Below are positions 15,332 through 23,593 of a DNA stretch of 32,714 bases, in pieces. Where the stretch lies: the NCBI RefSeq assembly GCF_049514155.1, contig NZ_JBEKVH010000026.1:1-32714 (forward strand), read 5' to 3'. The first letter of the stretch is position 1. The number at the start of each line of letters is the position of its first letter. Position numbers and translations under genes: made by a program. The DNA comes from Roseiarcus sp049514155 (GTDB lineage Bacteria > Pseudomonadota > Alphaproteobacteria > Rhizobiales > Beijerinckiaceae). Below the pieces are notes generated by a model, which did no database searches, was not told the DNA's origin, and saw only the letters and a program-made list of their open reading frames with translations.

Positions 15332-15597
15332 AGGCTTTGGCGCGACCGATCGACGGCGCGGACTCAGGCTTTCGGGCTCTCGCCATGCTCGGTGAGATAT
15401 GCTATCGAGCCGGTTCGTTGACGACGTGGGGTTGACGCCGGAGGGGTCGTCCGGACGAAATCGGTTTCGAGGCGCGGCCCGCCGCAGAGCGGTCGCCGGG
15501 CGCTGGAGACGGTTCGCAAGCTCGATCGATTGATGGTCGGAACAGGGGTCAACTGCCGGGCGTCTGTCGCGCCTGACCGAACGAAGGAACAAATGAA

Positions 15598-15840
15598 ATG
15601 AGCGACGTGGCGGAGCGGGTAAAAAAGATTGTCGTCGAGCACCTCGGCGTTGACGCCGACAAGGTCGTCGACAACGCCAATTTCATCGACGACCTCGGCG
15701 CCGATTCGCTCGATACGGTTGAGCTTGTCATGGCCTTCGAAGAAGAGTTCGGCGTCGAAATTCCCGACGATCAGGCCGAGACGATCGTCACCGTCGGCGA
15801 CGCGGTCAAGTTTCTCGAGAAGGCGTCCGCCGGCAAGTGA
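15598..15840 (+). CDS. acpP: Acyl carrier protein
   Basis: This 80-residue acidic protein carries growing acyl chains on a phosphopantetheine arm attached to S37 in the G-A-D-S-L-D-T-V-E motif (34-42). The surrounding helix 2 sequence (V-E-L-V-M-A-F-E-E-E-F) is nearly universal. A GAAGGA ribosome-binding site lies 6 bases before the ATG. It is the third gene of the fab cluster and is followed by a strong hairpin before fabF, which may help keep ACP in excess over the synthase. Confidence 0.98.
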   Translation: MSDVAERVKKIVVEHLGVDADKVVDNANFIDDLGADSLDTVELVMAFEEEFGVEIPDDQAETIVTVGDAVKFLEKASAGK

Positions 15841-15872
15841 CGGCGTCGGCCGTCGCTTGTCGCGCTGCATGT

Positions 15873-15899
15873 CAAGGGCCGGCGCAAGTCCGGCCCTTG
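15873..15899 (+). terminator. Perfect 10-bp hairpin between acpP and fabF
   Basis: CAAGGGCCGG and CCGGCCCTTG pair perfectly around a 7-base loop, 32 bp after the acpP stop. No U-tract follows, so it is likely a partial terminator, a pause site or an RNA-stabilising 3' end rather than a full terminator. Confidence 0.5.
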
Positions 15900-15949
15900 T
15901 CGCGTTCGAAGTCGGCGAACGCGACGCGGGAGGGAGCTGAGGAACGGCT

Positions 15950-17218
<1,269 letters not shown>

Positions 17219-17289
17219 GCGTCGCGACACTTCATTTTGCCGCGAAAGCGGTTAGACTGGCGCTGGCGAACGAGGCGGCACGGGCCCGG

Positions 17290-19005
17290 ATGGACGAGGC
17301 GGCGAATCAGGGCGACAAGGCCAGACCGGGCGCCGCCGCGCAACCCGCGCAGCGCGTGAGCCTGTTCGGCGGCCGCCGCAAGTCCGGCAATGGAAACGGA
17401 AACGGCAATGGCGGCGGCAAGTCGGCGCCGCCCAAGCCGCCGCGTCGGCCGCGCGGCTTCGGCCTTTCCGGTCTTTCCGGTCTGCTCACCTTCTTGCTCG
17501 TGATCGGCCTGCTCGGCGTCGCCGTGCTGGTCTGGTCGGTGGTCGAATCGCGCAAGCCCGGCCCGCTCGCCGAAGACAAGATTGTCGTCGTCGAGCGCGA
17601 GGACGACGCCGGCACGATCGGCGAGCAGCTCGAACGCGCCGGGGTCGTCGACAGCGCGTTGTGGTTCTCGGCGATGACGACGCTCGACGGCAGCCGCGGC
17701 TCGCTGAAACGCGGCGAATACGCCTTCAAGGCCGGCGTCAGTCTGCGTCAGGTCGAGGCCGAGCTGATTGCGCACAAGGTCGTGCAGCACAAGCTCACCA
17801 TTCCCGAAGGCCTGACCAGCGATCAGGTGGTCGAGCGTCTTCGCGACGACGACGTGCTGATCGGCGACGTCAAGGAGCCCCCGCGCGAGGGCTCGCTGCT
17901 GCCGGACACCTATCTGTTCGAGCGCGGCGACACGCGCCAGGCCGAGCTGACGCGTATGGCCAAGGCCCAGGCCAAGGCGGTCGACGAGATCTGGGCGAAG
18001 CGCGCGCCCGATCTGCCGATCAAGTCTCCAGGCGAACTGGTCACGCTCGCCTCGATCGTCGAGAAGGAGACCGGCAAGGCCGACGAACGCCCGCGCGTCG
18101 CCGGCGTGTTCATCAATCGTCTGCAGAAACACATGAAACTGCAGTCGGATCCGACGATCGTCTACGGGCTCGTGTTCGGCAAGGGAACGCTCGGCCATCC
18201 GATCACCAAGGCCGAACTCGATCAGCCGACGCCTTACAACACATACAATATCGATGGCTTGCCGCCGGGGCCGATCTGCAATCCGGGCAAAGCGGCGCTC
18301 GAGGCCGCGGCGAACCCGATGCGGACGAAGGAGCTCTATTTCGTCGCCGACGGAACCGGAGGCCACGCGTTCGCGGAGACGTTGGACCAGCACCTCAAGA
18401 ACGTCGCGCATTGGCGGCAAATCGAGCAGGACGCCAAAGACCGGCTCGCGCCCGACGCGGCGCCGACGCCGGCTCCGACGCCGACGCCGGCCAAGCACAG
18501 CGCGCTCGACGATGTCGATCCGGCGATCTTCGGCGCCGTCGCGCTCGGCGACGCGCCAGTCGACAGCGGGCCGCTGGCGACGCGGCTCGGCAAGCTCGCC
18601 GAGGACCGCAAGGCCACAGGCGCGCTGCTTGGTCCCGACGGCGCGCTGTCGACGACCCGCGCCGCCGGCGCCAGCCTCGACTCGCTCGGCGCGATCATCA
18701 CCGGCGTCAACGACGAGCCGCCCGCGCAGGCCTTCCCCGACGAGCAGGGGCCCGACGCCCCTGCGCAGCCGGTCGCCTCGGTCCCGCTTTCGGCGGCGGC
18801 GCTCGCCGACCAGAAGGCGCGCATCGCCCGTTATGTCGACGCCGGCGCCGCCGATCCGCGCGTCGCCGGGCTCGACGCGCCCGCCGGCGCGCCGGCGCGG
18901 TCGCGCGCCTTCGACGCTTCCGAAGGCACGCCGTTCGATCCGCTGCGCAACAAGACCTACGACCTCAATTACGCCCACGCGGTGCCGGCCTTCGACGCCT
19001 ATTGA
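17290..19005 (+). CDS. mltG: Endolytic murein transglycosylase
   Basis: This 571-residue protein cuts nascent glycan strands of peptidoglycan in the periplasm and so sets chain length. A cytoplasmic N-terminus of about 60 residues, with a low-complexity Asn-Gly run at 33-43, leads to one membrane helix at about 62-85. The YceG/MltG domain follows to about 380, with the catalytic glutamate E258 in A-S-I-V-E-K-E-T and the signatures Q-S-D-P-T-I-V-Y-G and P-Y-N-T-Y. After this, a Pro/Ala-rich tail of about 190 residues has no recognised domain. The ATG at 17290 was chosen as the first good codon after fabF; its ribosome-binding site is poor. The fabF-mltG link is common in proteobacteria. Confidence 0.93.
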   Translation: MDEAANQGDKARPGAAAQPAQRVSLFGGRRKSGNGNGNGNGGGKSAPPKPPRRPRGFGLSGLSGLLTFLLVIGLLGVAVLVWSVVESRKPGPLAEDKIVVVEREDDAGTIGEQLERAGVVDSALWFSAMTTLDGSRGSLKRGEYAFKAGVSLRQVEAELIAHKVVQHKLTIPEGLTSDQVVERLRDDDVLIGDVKEPPREGSLLPDTYLFERGDTRQAELTRMAKAQAKAVDEIWAKRAPDLPIKSPGELVTLASIVEKETGKADERPRVAGVFINRLQKHMKLQSDPTIVYGLVFGKGTLGHPITKAELDQPTPYNTYNIDGLPPGPICNPGKAALEAAANPMRTKELYFVADGTGGHAFAETLDQHLKNVAHWRQIEQDAKDRLAPDAAPTPAPTPTPAKHSALDDVDPAIFGAVALGDAPVDSGPLATRLGKLAEDRKATGALLGPDGALSTTRAAGASLDSLGAIITGVNDEPPAQAFPDEQGPDAPAQPVASVPLSAAALADQKARIARYVDAGAADPRVAGLDAPAGAPARSRAFDASEGTPFDPLRNKTYDLNYAHAVPAFDAY

Positions 19006-19016
19006 GGCGATACGAC

Positions 19017-19934
19017 TTAGGTCGGCTTCTTCGCCGCATCGGCGATCGCCAAGGCGATCGCGCAGGCGTTGGAGACGTTGAGGCTCTTGATCGCGCCGGG
19101 CAGATCGAGCCGCGCCAGCGCGTCGCAATGTTCGCGCGTCAGCCGCCGCAAGCCGCGGTCTTCGGCGCCGAGAACCAGCGCCAGCGGCCGCTCGAGCCGC
19201 GTCGCCTGCAGCGTCGCCGGCGCTTCCGAATCGAGACCGACGCGCCAATAGCCGAGATCGCCGAGTTCGCCCATCGCGCGGGCGAGATTGGTCACCGAGC
19301 AGATCGGCACGTGCTCGAGGCCGCCGGAGGCCGACTTGGCGAGGGCCCCGGTGAATTCGGGCGTGTGGCGCTCGGTCGTCACCAGCGCGTCGACGGCGAA
19401 GGCGGCCGAGGTGCGCAGGATCGCGCCGACGTTGTGCGGATCGGTCACCTGGTCGAGCACGACGACGAGGCCCGCGGCGGGCAGTTCGGAGACGTCGATC
19501 GGCTTGAGCGGCCGCGCTTCGAGCAACACGCCCTGGTGAACCGCGTCGCGCGGCAGGCGCTGGGCGATCTCCTCGCTCGATGCGACGCGCGTTTCGACGC
19601 CGCGGGCGGCGATCTCCGCTCCGAGGCGCTCGGCGGCGGCCGGCGTGACGTAGAGCCGCACCAACTCCCGCCGCGGCGCCTTGAGCGCCGCCGATACGCT
19701 GTGGAACCCGTATATGCGCACCACGTCGCCCGGGCCGCCGCCATGCCGGCGCGGGGCCGGCTCGCCCTTCGCCCGTTCCGTCGGCGGTTCGCGCCGCGGC
19801 GGCGCGGGCGCCGGTCCGCCCTTGGCGGGCCGCCGGGGGCCGGCGGAAGGCGGGTCGCGAAGGTCGGGTCCGCCGCCGTGACGATGGATCTTGCGCGTCA
19901 CCAAATTGTCTCCGCTGAAGCCAGATCCCGCCAT
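19017..19934 (-). CDS. rlmB: 23S rRNA (guanosine-2'-O-)-methyltransferase RlmB-like, SpoU family
   Basis: This 305-residue protein is a SpoU/TrmH-family (SPOUT) RNA 2'-O-methyltransferase. The three family motifs are visible: D-Q-V-T-D-P-H-N-V-G-A-I-L-R-T, L-G-A-E-D-R-G-L and I-K-S-L-N-V-S-N-A. A SpoU substrate-binding domain (R-I-Y-G-F-H-S-V...) precedes the catalytic domain, and the first 70 residues are basic, Pro/Gly-rich and probably disordered. Motif 2 has D where G is more usual. The ATG at 19934 was used rather than a TTG eight codons upstream; neither has a clear ribosome-binding site. It converges on mltG with an 11-bp gap and is divergent from the rpsM operon. TrmH-like specificity cannot be excluded. 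Confidence 0.88.
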   Translation of the reverse strand: MAGSGFSGDNLVTRKIHRHGGGPDLRDPPSAGPRRPAKGGPAPAPPRREPPTERAKGEPAPRRHGGGPGDVVRIYGFHSVSAALKAPRRELVRLYVTPAAAERLGAEIAARGVETRVASSEEIAQRLPRDAVHQGVLLEARPLKPIDVSELPAAGLVVVLDQVTDPHNVGAILRTSAAFAVDALVTTERHTPEFTGALAKSASGGLEHVPICSVTNLARAMGELGDLGYWRVGLDSEAPATLQATRLERPLALVLGAEDRGLRRLTREHCDALARLDLPGAIKSLNVSNACAIALAIADAAKKPT

Positions 19935-20261
19935 AGCGCAACCGGCGCGAGTGCGCAAAGCAGCCGGCGCGCTTGAATCTCAAGGCCTTGGGCCCGTCGC
20001 GGCGCGCCGCCGCAGGGTAAACGCGCCCGCCGGGTCCGGGCGCGTCGCGCCGACCGGGCGAGCGGTTGACGTCCAGGGCCCAGGGTTCTATATGACCGCC
20101 ATCCCGAATGCGTTCAGGGTCCCGGCGCCGTAGAGAGCGCGTGGGACCTTTTGTGCGTTGGGGCGCTCGACATGGGCCGGCCTCCACCGGACGTCGAGGA
20201 GATGCAACCGCGACGCGTCGGCTCTTGACGAGCCTCGCGCCGCCGACATGGAGTTAAGAGC
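19935..20261. other. Intergenic region between rlmB and rpsM
   Basis: This is the only gene-free stretch above 300 bp. It contains a perfect 9-bp inverted repeat (20021-20029 with 20037-20045, 7-base loop), the rpsM promoter and the rpsM leader of about 160 bases. I looked for a tRNA and for a ribosomal-protein-type leader motif and found neither. Confidence 0.6.
20066..20094 (+). promoter_or_regulatory. Strong sigma-70-like promoter of the rpsM operon
   Basis: TTGACG (20066-20071) and TATATG (20089-20094) are separated by exactly 17 bases. The site lies on the coding strand about 168 bp before rpsM, so the leader RNA would be about 160 bases long. It is the best promoter match in the window. 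Confidence 0.75.
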
Positions 20262-20630
20262 TTGGCTCGTATAGCTGGCGTCAATATTCCCACCAACAAG
20301 CGCGTGATCATTGCGCTGCAGTACATCCACGGCATCGGTCCGAAGAAGGCCGAGGAGATTTGCGAAAAGGTGCACATCCCGTCGGAGCGTCGCGTCGCGC
20401 AGCTCACCGACGCGGAAGTGCTGCAGATCCGCGAGACGATCGACCGCGACTACATCGTCGAGGGCGATCTGCGCCGCGAGGTCGCGATCAACATCAAGCG
20501 CCTGATGGACTTGGGCACCTACCGCGGTCTGCGCCACCGCAAGCAGCTTCCGGTGCGCGGCCAGCGCACCCACACCAACGCCCGCACCCGCAAGGGCAAG
20601 GCCAAGGCGATCGCCGGCAAGAAGAAGTGA
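20262..20630 (+). CDS. rpsM: 30S ribosomal protein S13
   Basis: This 122-residue protein of the small-subunit head contacts the large subunit and tRNA. It reads M-A-R-I-A-G-V-N-I-P, has I-H-G-I-G-P-K-K-A and ends with the basic G-L-R-H-R-K-Q-L-P-V-R-G-Q-R-T-H-T-N-A-R-T tail. The start codon is TTG, with GGAG 7 bases upstream; no other codon fits the invariant N-terminus. It is the first gene after a strong promoter and heads rpsM-rpsK-rpoA-rplQ. Confidence 0.98.
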   Translation: MARIAGVNIPTNKRVIIALQYIHGIGPKKAEEICEKVHIPSERRVAQLTDAEVLQIRETIDRDYIVEGDLRREVAINIKRLMDLGTYRGLRHRKQLPVRGQRTHTNARTRKGKAKAIAGKKK

Positions 20631-20698
20631 TCTTCTTTTCGCGCATTGAAAGTCACTGATGGTTTTTCGCGCCCCGGGCGCGTTTGAAGGACAGACTG

Positions 20699-21088
20699 AT
20701 GGCCAAGGAAGCAACCCGCGTTCGCCGTCGCGAGCGCAAGAACATCGTGTCGGGCGTCGCACACGTGAACTCGACGTTCAACAACACGATGATCACCATC
20801 ACCGACGCGCAGGGCAACACGATCTCGTGGTCGTCGGCCGGAACGATGGGGTTCAAGGGCTCGCGCAAGTCGACGCCGTTCGCCGCCCAGATGGCCGCCG
20901 AGGACGCGGTCAAGAAGGCCTCCGAGCACGGCATGCGCACGCTCGAGGTCGAAGTTTCCGGCCCCGGTTCGGGCCGCGAGTCGGCGCTGCGGGCGATCCA
21001 GGCGGCCGGCTTCAATGTCACCTCGATCCGCGACGTCACGCCGATCCCGCATAACGGCTGCCGCCCGCGCAAGCGCCGCCGCGTCTAA
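20699..21088 (+). CDS. rpsK: 30S ribosomal protein S11
   Basis: This 129-residue platform protein shows the family core H-V-N-S-T-F-N-N-T and ends in H-N-G-C-R-P-R-K-R-R-R-V. The ATG at 20699 gives the usual M-A-K-E start and follows GAAGG by 8 bases; an upstream in-frame ATG at 20684 overlaps that site and is unlikely. It lies between rpsM and rpoA. Confidence 0.98.
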   Translation: MAKEATRVRRRERKNIVSGVAHVNSTFNNTMITITDAQGNTISWSSAGTMGFKGSRKSTPFAAQMAAEDAVKKASEHGMRTLEVEVSGPGSGRESALRAIQAAGFNVTSIRDVTPIPHNGCRPRKRRRV

Positions 21089-21172
21089 AGCCCGGGCGTT
21101 TTCGCGTCCGCGTTCCGCGCCGGAGCCGCGAGGCCTCGGCGCGCCCCACCGTCGAACGGAAGGCTCAAAGCC

Positions 21173-22189
21173 GTGATTCAGAAGAACTGGCAGGAACTCA
21201 TCAAGCCGAAGAAGCTCGAGATCGCCCACGGCGACGATCCGCGCCGTATGGCCACCGTCGTCGCCGAGCCGCTCGAAACCGGCTTCGGCCAGACTTTGGG
21301 CAACTCGCTGCGGCGCGTGCTTCTGTCGTCGCTGCAGGGCGCGGCGATCACCTCGATCCACGTCGACGGCGTGCTGCACGAATTCTCGTCGATCCCCGGC
21401 GTGCGCGAAGACCTCGTCGACATCGTGCTCAACGTCAAGGACATCGCCGTCAAGATGCAGGGCGAAGGCGTCAAGCGCCTCATCCTCAAGCGTCGCGGCC
21501 CCGGCGTCGTCACCGCCGGCGACATCCAGACGACCGGCGACATCCAGATCCTCAATCCGCAGCTCGTCATCTGCACCCTCGACGAAGGCGCGGACATCCG
21601 CATCGAGTTCACGGTCACGACCGGCAAGGGCTACGTTCCGGCCGAGCGCAACCGCGCCGAGGATTCGCCGATCGGCCTGATGCCGATCGACAGCCTCTTT
21701 TCGCCGGTGCGCAAGGTTTCCTACCGCGTCGAGAACACCCGCGAGGGCCAGGATCTCGACAAGGACAAGCTGACGATGACGATCGAGACCAACGGCGCGA
21801 TCTCGCCGGAGGACGCGCTCGCCTACGCCGCGCGCATCCTCCAGGATCAGCTCGCGGTCTTCGTCACCTTCGAGGAGCCGCGGCGCGAGGAGGCGGCCCA
21901 CGCCATCCCCGAGCTCGCCTTCAATCCGGCGTTGCTCAAGAAGGTCGACGAGCTCGAGCTGTCGGTCCGTTCGGCCAACTGCCTCAAGAACGACAACATC
22001 ACCTACATCGGCGACCTCATCCAGAAGTCCGAGAGCGAGATGCTGCGCACGCCGAACTTCGGCCGCAAGTCGCTCAACGAGATCAAGGAAGTCCTGGCGC
22101 AGATGGGTCTCCATCTGGGCATGGAAGTCTCCGGTTGGCCGCCGGAGAACATCGAAGAGCTGGCGAAACGCTTCGAAGAGCATTACTGA
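21173..22189 (+). CDS. rpoA: RNA polymerase alpha subunit
   Basis: This 338-residue subunit nucleates RNA polymerase assembly and contacts activators and UP elements. The N-terminal domain (about 1-235) has the signature G-F-G-Q-T-L-G-N-S-L-R-R-V-L-L-S-S-L near 41-58. The C-terminal domain (about 250-338) has S-V-R-S-A-N-C-L-K and the G-R-K-S-L-N-E-I-K motif. The start is GTG with a GGAAGG site. The repeat-bearing gap of 127 bp to rplQ is longer than is typical. Confidence 0.98.
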   Translation: MIQKNWQELIKPKKLEIAHGDDPRRMATVVAEPLETGFGQTLGNSLRRVLLSSLQGAAITSIHVDGVLHEFSSIPGVREDLVDIVLNVKDIAVKMQGEGVKRLILKRRGPGVVTAGDIQTTGDIQILNPQLVICTLDEGADIRIEFTVTTGKGYVPAERNRAEDSPIGLMPIDSLFSPVRKVSYRVENTREGQDLDKDKLTMTIETNGAISPEDALAYAARILQDQLAVFVTFEEPRREEAAHAIPELAFNPALLKKVDELELSVRSANCLKNDNITYIGDLIQKSESEMLRTPNFGRKSLNEIKEVLAQMGLHLGMEVSGWPPENIEELAKRFEEHY

Positions 22190-22195
22190 GACGAG

Positions 22196-22245
22196 GCGAG
22201 TGGCGAATGGCGAATAGAATCCTCCATTCGCTACTCGCTACTCGC
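22196..22245. repeat. Palindromic repeat between rpoA and rplQ
   Basis: Two 22-base arms (22196-22217 and 22224-22245) pair at 18 of 22 positions around a 6-base loop. Each arm is built from near-identical 7-mers of the GCGAAT/GCGAGT type, so the element is both palindromic and internally repetitive. All four differences are transitions, and two of them still allow G-U pairs in RNA. It resembles dispersed REP-like elements that I recall from Hyphomicrobiales genomes; copy number cannot be judged here. Confidence 0.7.
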
Positions 22246-22266
22246 AGTTCGCCACGACGATAAAAG

Positions 22267-22293
22267 ACGGCCGACCCTTGGCACGGCGGCCGT
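22267..22293 (+). other. Hairpin in the leader of rplQ
   Basis: ACGGCCG (22267-22273) and CGGCCGT (22287-22293) form a perfect 7-bp stem with a 13-base loop, 23 bp before rplQ. With the repeat just upstream it fills the rpoA-rplQ gap with RNA structure. Its function is unknown. Confidence 0.35.
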
Positions 22294-22316
22294 AGACCCG
22301 AAAAGGAGACCGCCAC

Positions 22317-22730
22317 ATGTATCACGGCCACGCGAAGCGCCGTTTCAACCGCACCGCCGAGCACCGCAAGGCGATGTTCGCCAATATGGCGCAGGCGCTG
22401 ATCAAGCACGAACAGATCGTCACCACCCTGCCCAAGGCCAAGGACCTGCGTCCGGTGGTCGAGAAGCTGGTGACGCTGGGCAAGCAGGGCGACCTGCATG
22501 CCCGCCGCCTTGCCATCTCCCGCCTGCGCGACGCCGAACTGGTCAAGAAGCTGATCGACGTGCTGGGCCCCCGCTATAAGGACCGCAAAGGCGGCTACCT
22601 GCGCATCATGAAGGCCGGCTTCCGCCAGGGCGACAACGCCCCGATGGCGGTGATCGAATTCGTCGATCGCGACGTCGAGGCCAAGGGCAAGGATTCCGGG
22701 CCGGCCCAGAACGCCGCCGCCGAAGCCTGA
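22317..22730 (+). CDS. rplQ: 50S ribosomal protein L17
   Basis: This 137-residue large-subunit protein opens with M-Y-H-G-H-A-K-R-R-F-N-R-T and has the family block L-I-K-H-E-Q-I-V-T-T-L-P-K-A-K-D-L-R. Its tail after about residue 118 is acidic and Ala-rich, which is usual in alphaproteobacteria. A GGAG site lies 7 to 8 bases before the ATG. It is the last gene of the operon and is followed by a strong terminator. Confidence 0.98.
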   Translation: MYHGHAKRRFNRTAEHRKAMFANMAQALIKHEQIVTTLPKAKDLRPVVEKLVTLGKQGDLHARRLAISRLRDAELVKKLIDVLGPRYKDRKGGYLRIMKAGFRQGDNAPMAVIEFVDRDVEAKGKDSGPAQNAAAEA

Positions 22731-22756
22731 CACTCGGACGTATCGGCTAAGGTTTG

Positions 22757-22793
22757 AAAGGGCGGCGCGGCTGACGCGCCGTCCTTTTCGTTT
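22757..22793 (+). terminator. Intrinsic terminator of the rpsM-rplQ operon
   Basis: A 13-bp stem (22757-22769 with 22775-22787, one G-U pair) with a 5-base loop is followed by TTTTCGTTT. It lies 27 bp after the rplQ stop, on the plus strand. It ends immediately before the AlkD-like gene. Confidence 0.9.
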
Positions 22794-22806
22794 GCGGATG
22801 GGGACA

Positions 22807-23514
22807 ATGGCGCAGACGAAACGCGAGCCCGAGGGCTATGAGCGCCTGATCGCGGCGCTTCGCGCATTCGCCGATCCGGCCCGCGCCGCCCAAGAGAAGC
22901 GCTACCAGAAATCGTCGTGGGAGCACTGGGGCGTCGCCGTGCCGAAGATGGACGCGGCGATCCGCGCGACCGTCGCCGACCTCGACCAGGGCGATTCGCT
23001 TACGCTGGCGGCGAAGCTTTGGCGCGAGCCGGTGTGGGACCTCAAAATCGTCGCCGGGCGGCTGCTGGCGCGCAAAGCTGTCGCGCCTAACGCGGCGGTG
23101 TGGACGTTCGTCGTCCGGCGCATGAGCGATCTCGACGGCTGGGCGGTCGCCGACAATTTCGCCAACGTCGCTGCGCGCTGCCTCGTCGCCGATCCGGCGC
23201 GGCTCGAAATCGTCGAGACCTGGGTCGACAGCCCGCATTTGTGGACGCGCCGCGCGGCGCTGGTCTTCACCCTGCCGTGGACCAAGGACGGGCGCGATCC
23301 CGCGCGCATGCTCGGCTGGGCGGAGCGGCTCGCCACCGACCGCCAATGGTTCATCCAGAAGGCGATCGGCTGGTGGCTGCGCGAGCTGTCCAAGCGCGAT
23401 CCTCAGCGCGTGCGCCGTTTCCTTGCCGAACAGGGCGCGCCGTTGATGGCGGTGGCGCGGCGCGAGGCGACGAAGTATCTCGCCGCGCCGCCGCGCCGGA
23501 CGAAGCGCGCTTAG
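22807..23514 (+). CDS. AlkD-like DNA alkylation repair protein
   Basis: This 235-residue, all-helical protein resembles the AlkD family of HEAT-repeat DNA glycosylases, which remove alkylated purines by stacking on the DNA backbone without base flipping. Family-like segments are K-R-Y-x-K-S (about 37-42), G-V-A-V-P, L-W-R-E-P-V-W-D near 77-84, W-T-R-R-A-A-L-V and Q-K-A-I-G-W-W-L-R-E near 192. Trp and Asp residues suitable for the active site are present, but I did not verify them by alignment. The ATG at 22807 was chosen over TTG at 22792, which lies in the T-tract of the terminator, and over ATG at 22798. Related proteins of unknown role share this fold. Confidence 0.78.
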   Translation: MAQTKREPEGYERLIAALRAFADPARAAQEKRYQKSSWEHWGVAVPKMDAAIRATVADLDQGDSLTLAAKLWREPVWDLKIVAGRLLARKAVAPNAAVWTFVVRRMSDLDGWAVADNFANVAARCLVADPARLEIVETWVDSPHLWTRRAALVFTLPWTKDGRDPARMLGWAERLATDRQWFIQKAIGWWLRELSKRDPQRVRRFLAEQGAPLMAVARREATKYLAAPPRRTKRA

Positions 23515-23547
23515 GCGCGGCCGCCGGCCGCGTCCGCAGTCTGCAAT

Positions 23548-23587
23548 GCGCGGCCGGCGAAAGTCGCAACGCCTCGCCGGCCGCGCG
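23548..23587. terminator. Inverted repeat between convergent genes
   Basis: Two perfect 13-base arms (23548-23560 and 23574-23586) rich in GGCCGG flank a 13-base loop in the 79-bp gap between the AlkD-like and YXWGXW genes. There is no T-tract on either strand. It may stop transcription from both sides. Confidence 0.4.
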
Positions 23588-23593
23588 CGGGTC

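Noticed and set aside
13481..15592. A 703-codon minus-strand frame opposite fabD and fabG
   Set aside because: Both fab genes carry complete catalytic motifs; the frame is an antisense shadow.
15332..15597. A gene or strong promoter in the fabG-acpP gap
   Set aside because: Only poor -35/-10 combinations and no credible frame were seen.
22792..22806. TTG start for the AlkD-like protein
   Set aside because: It lies in the T-tract of the rplQ terminator; ATG at 22807 is more plausible.
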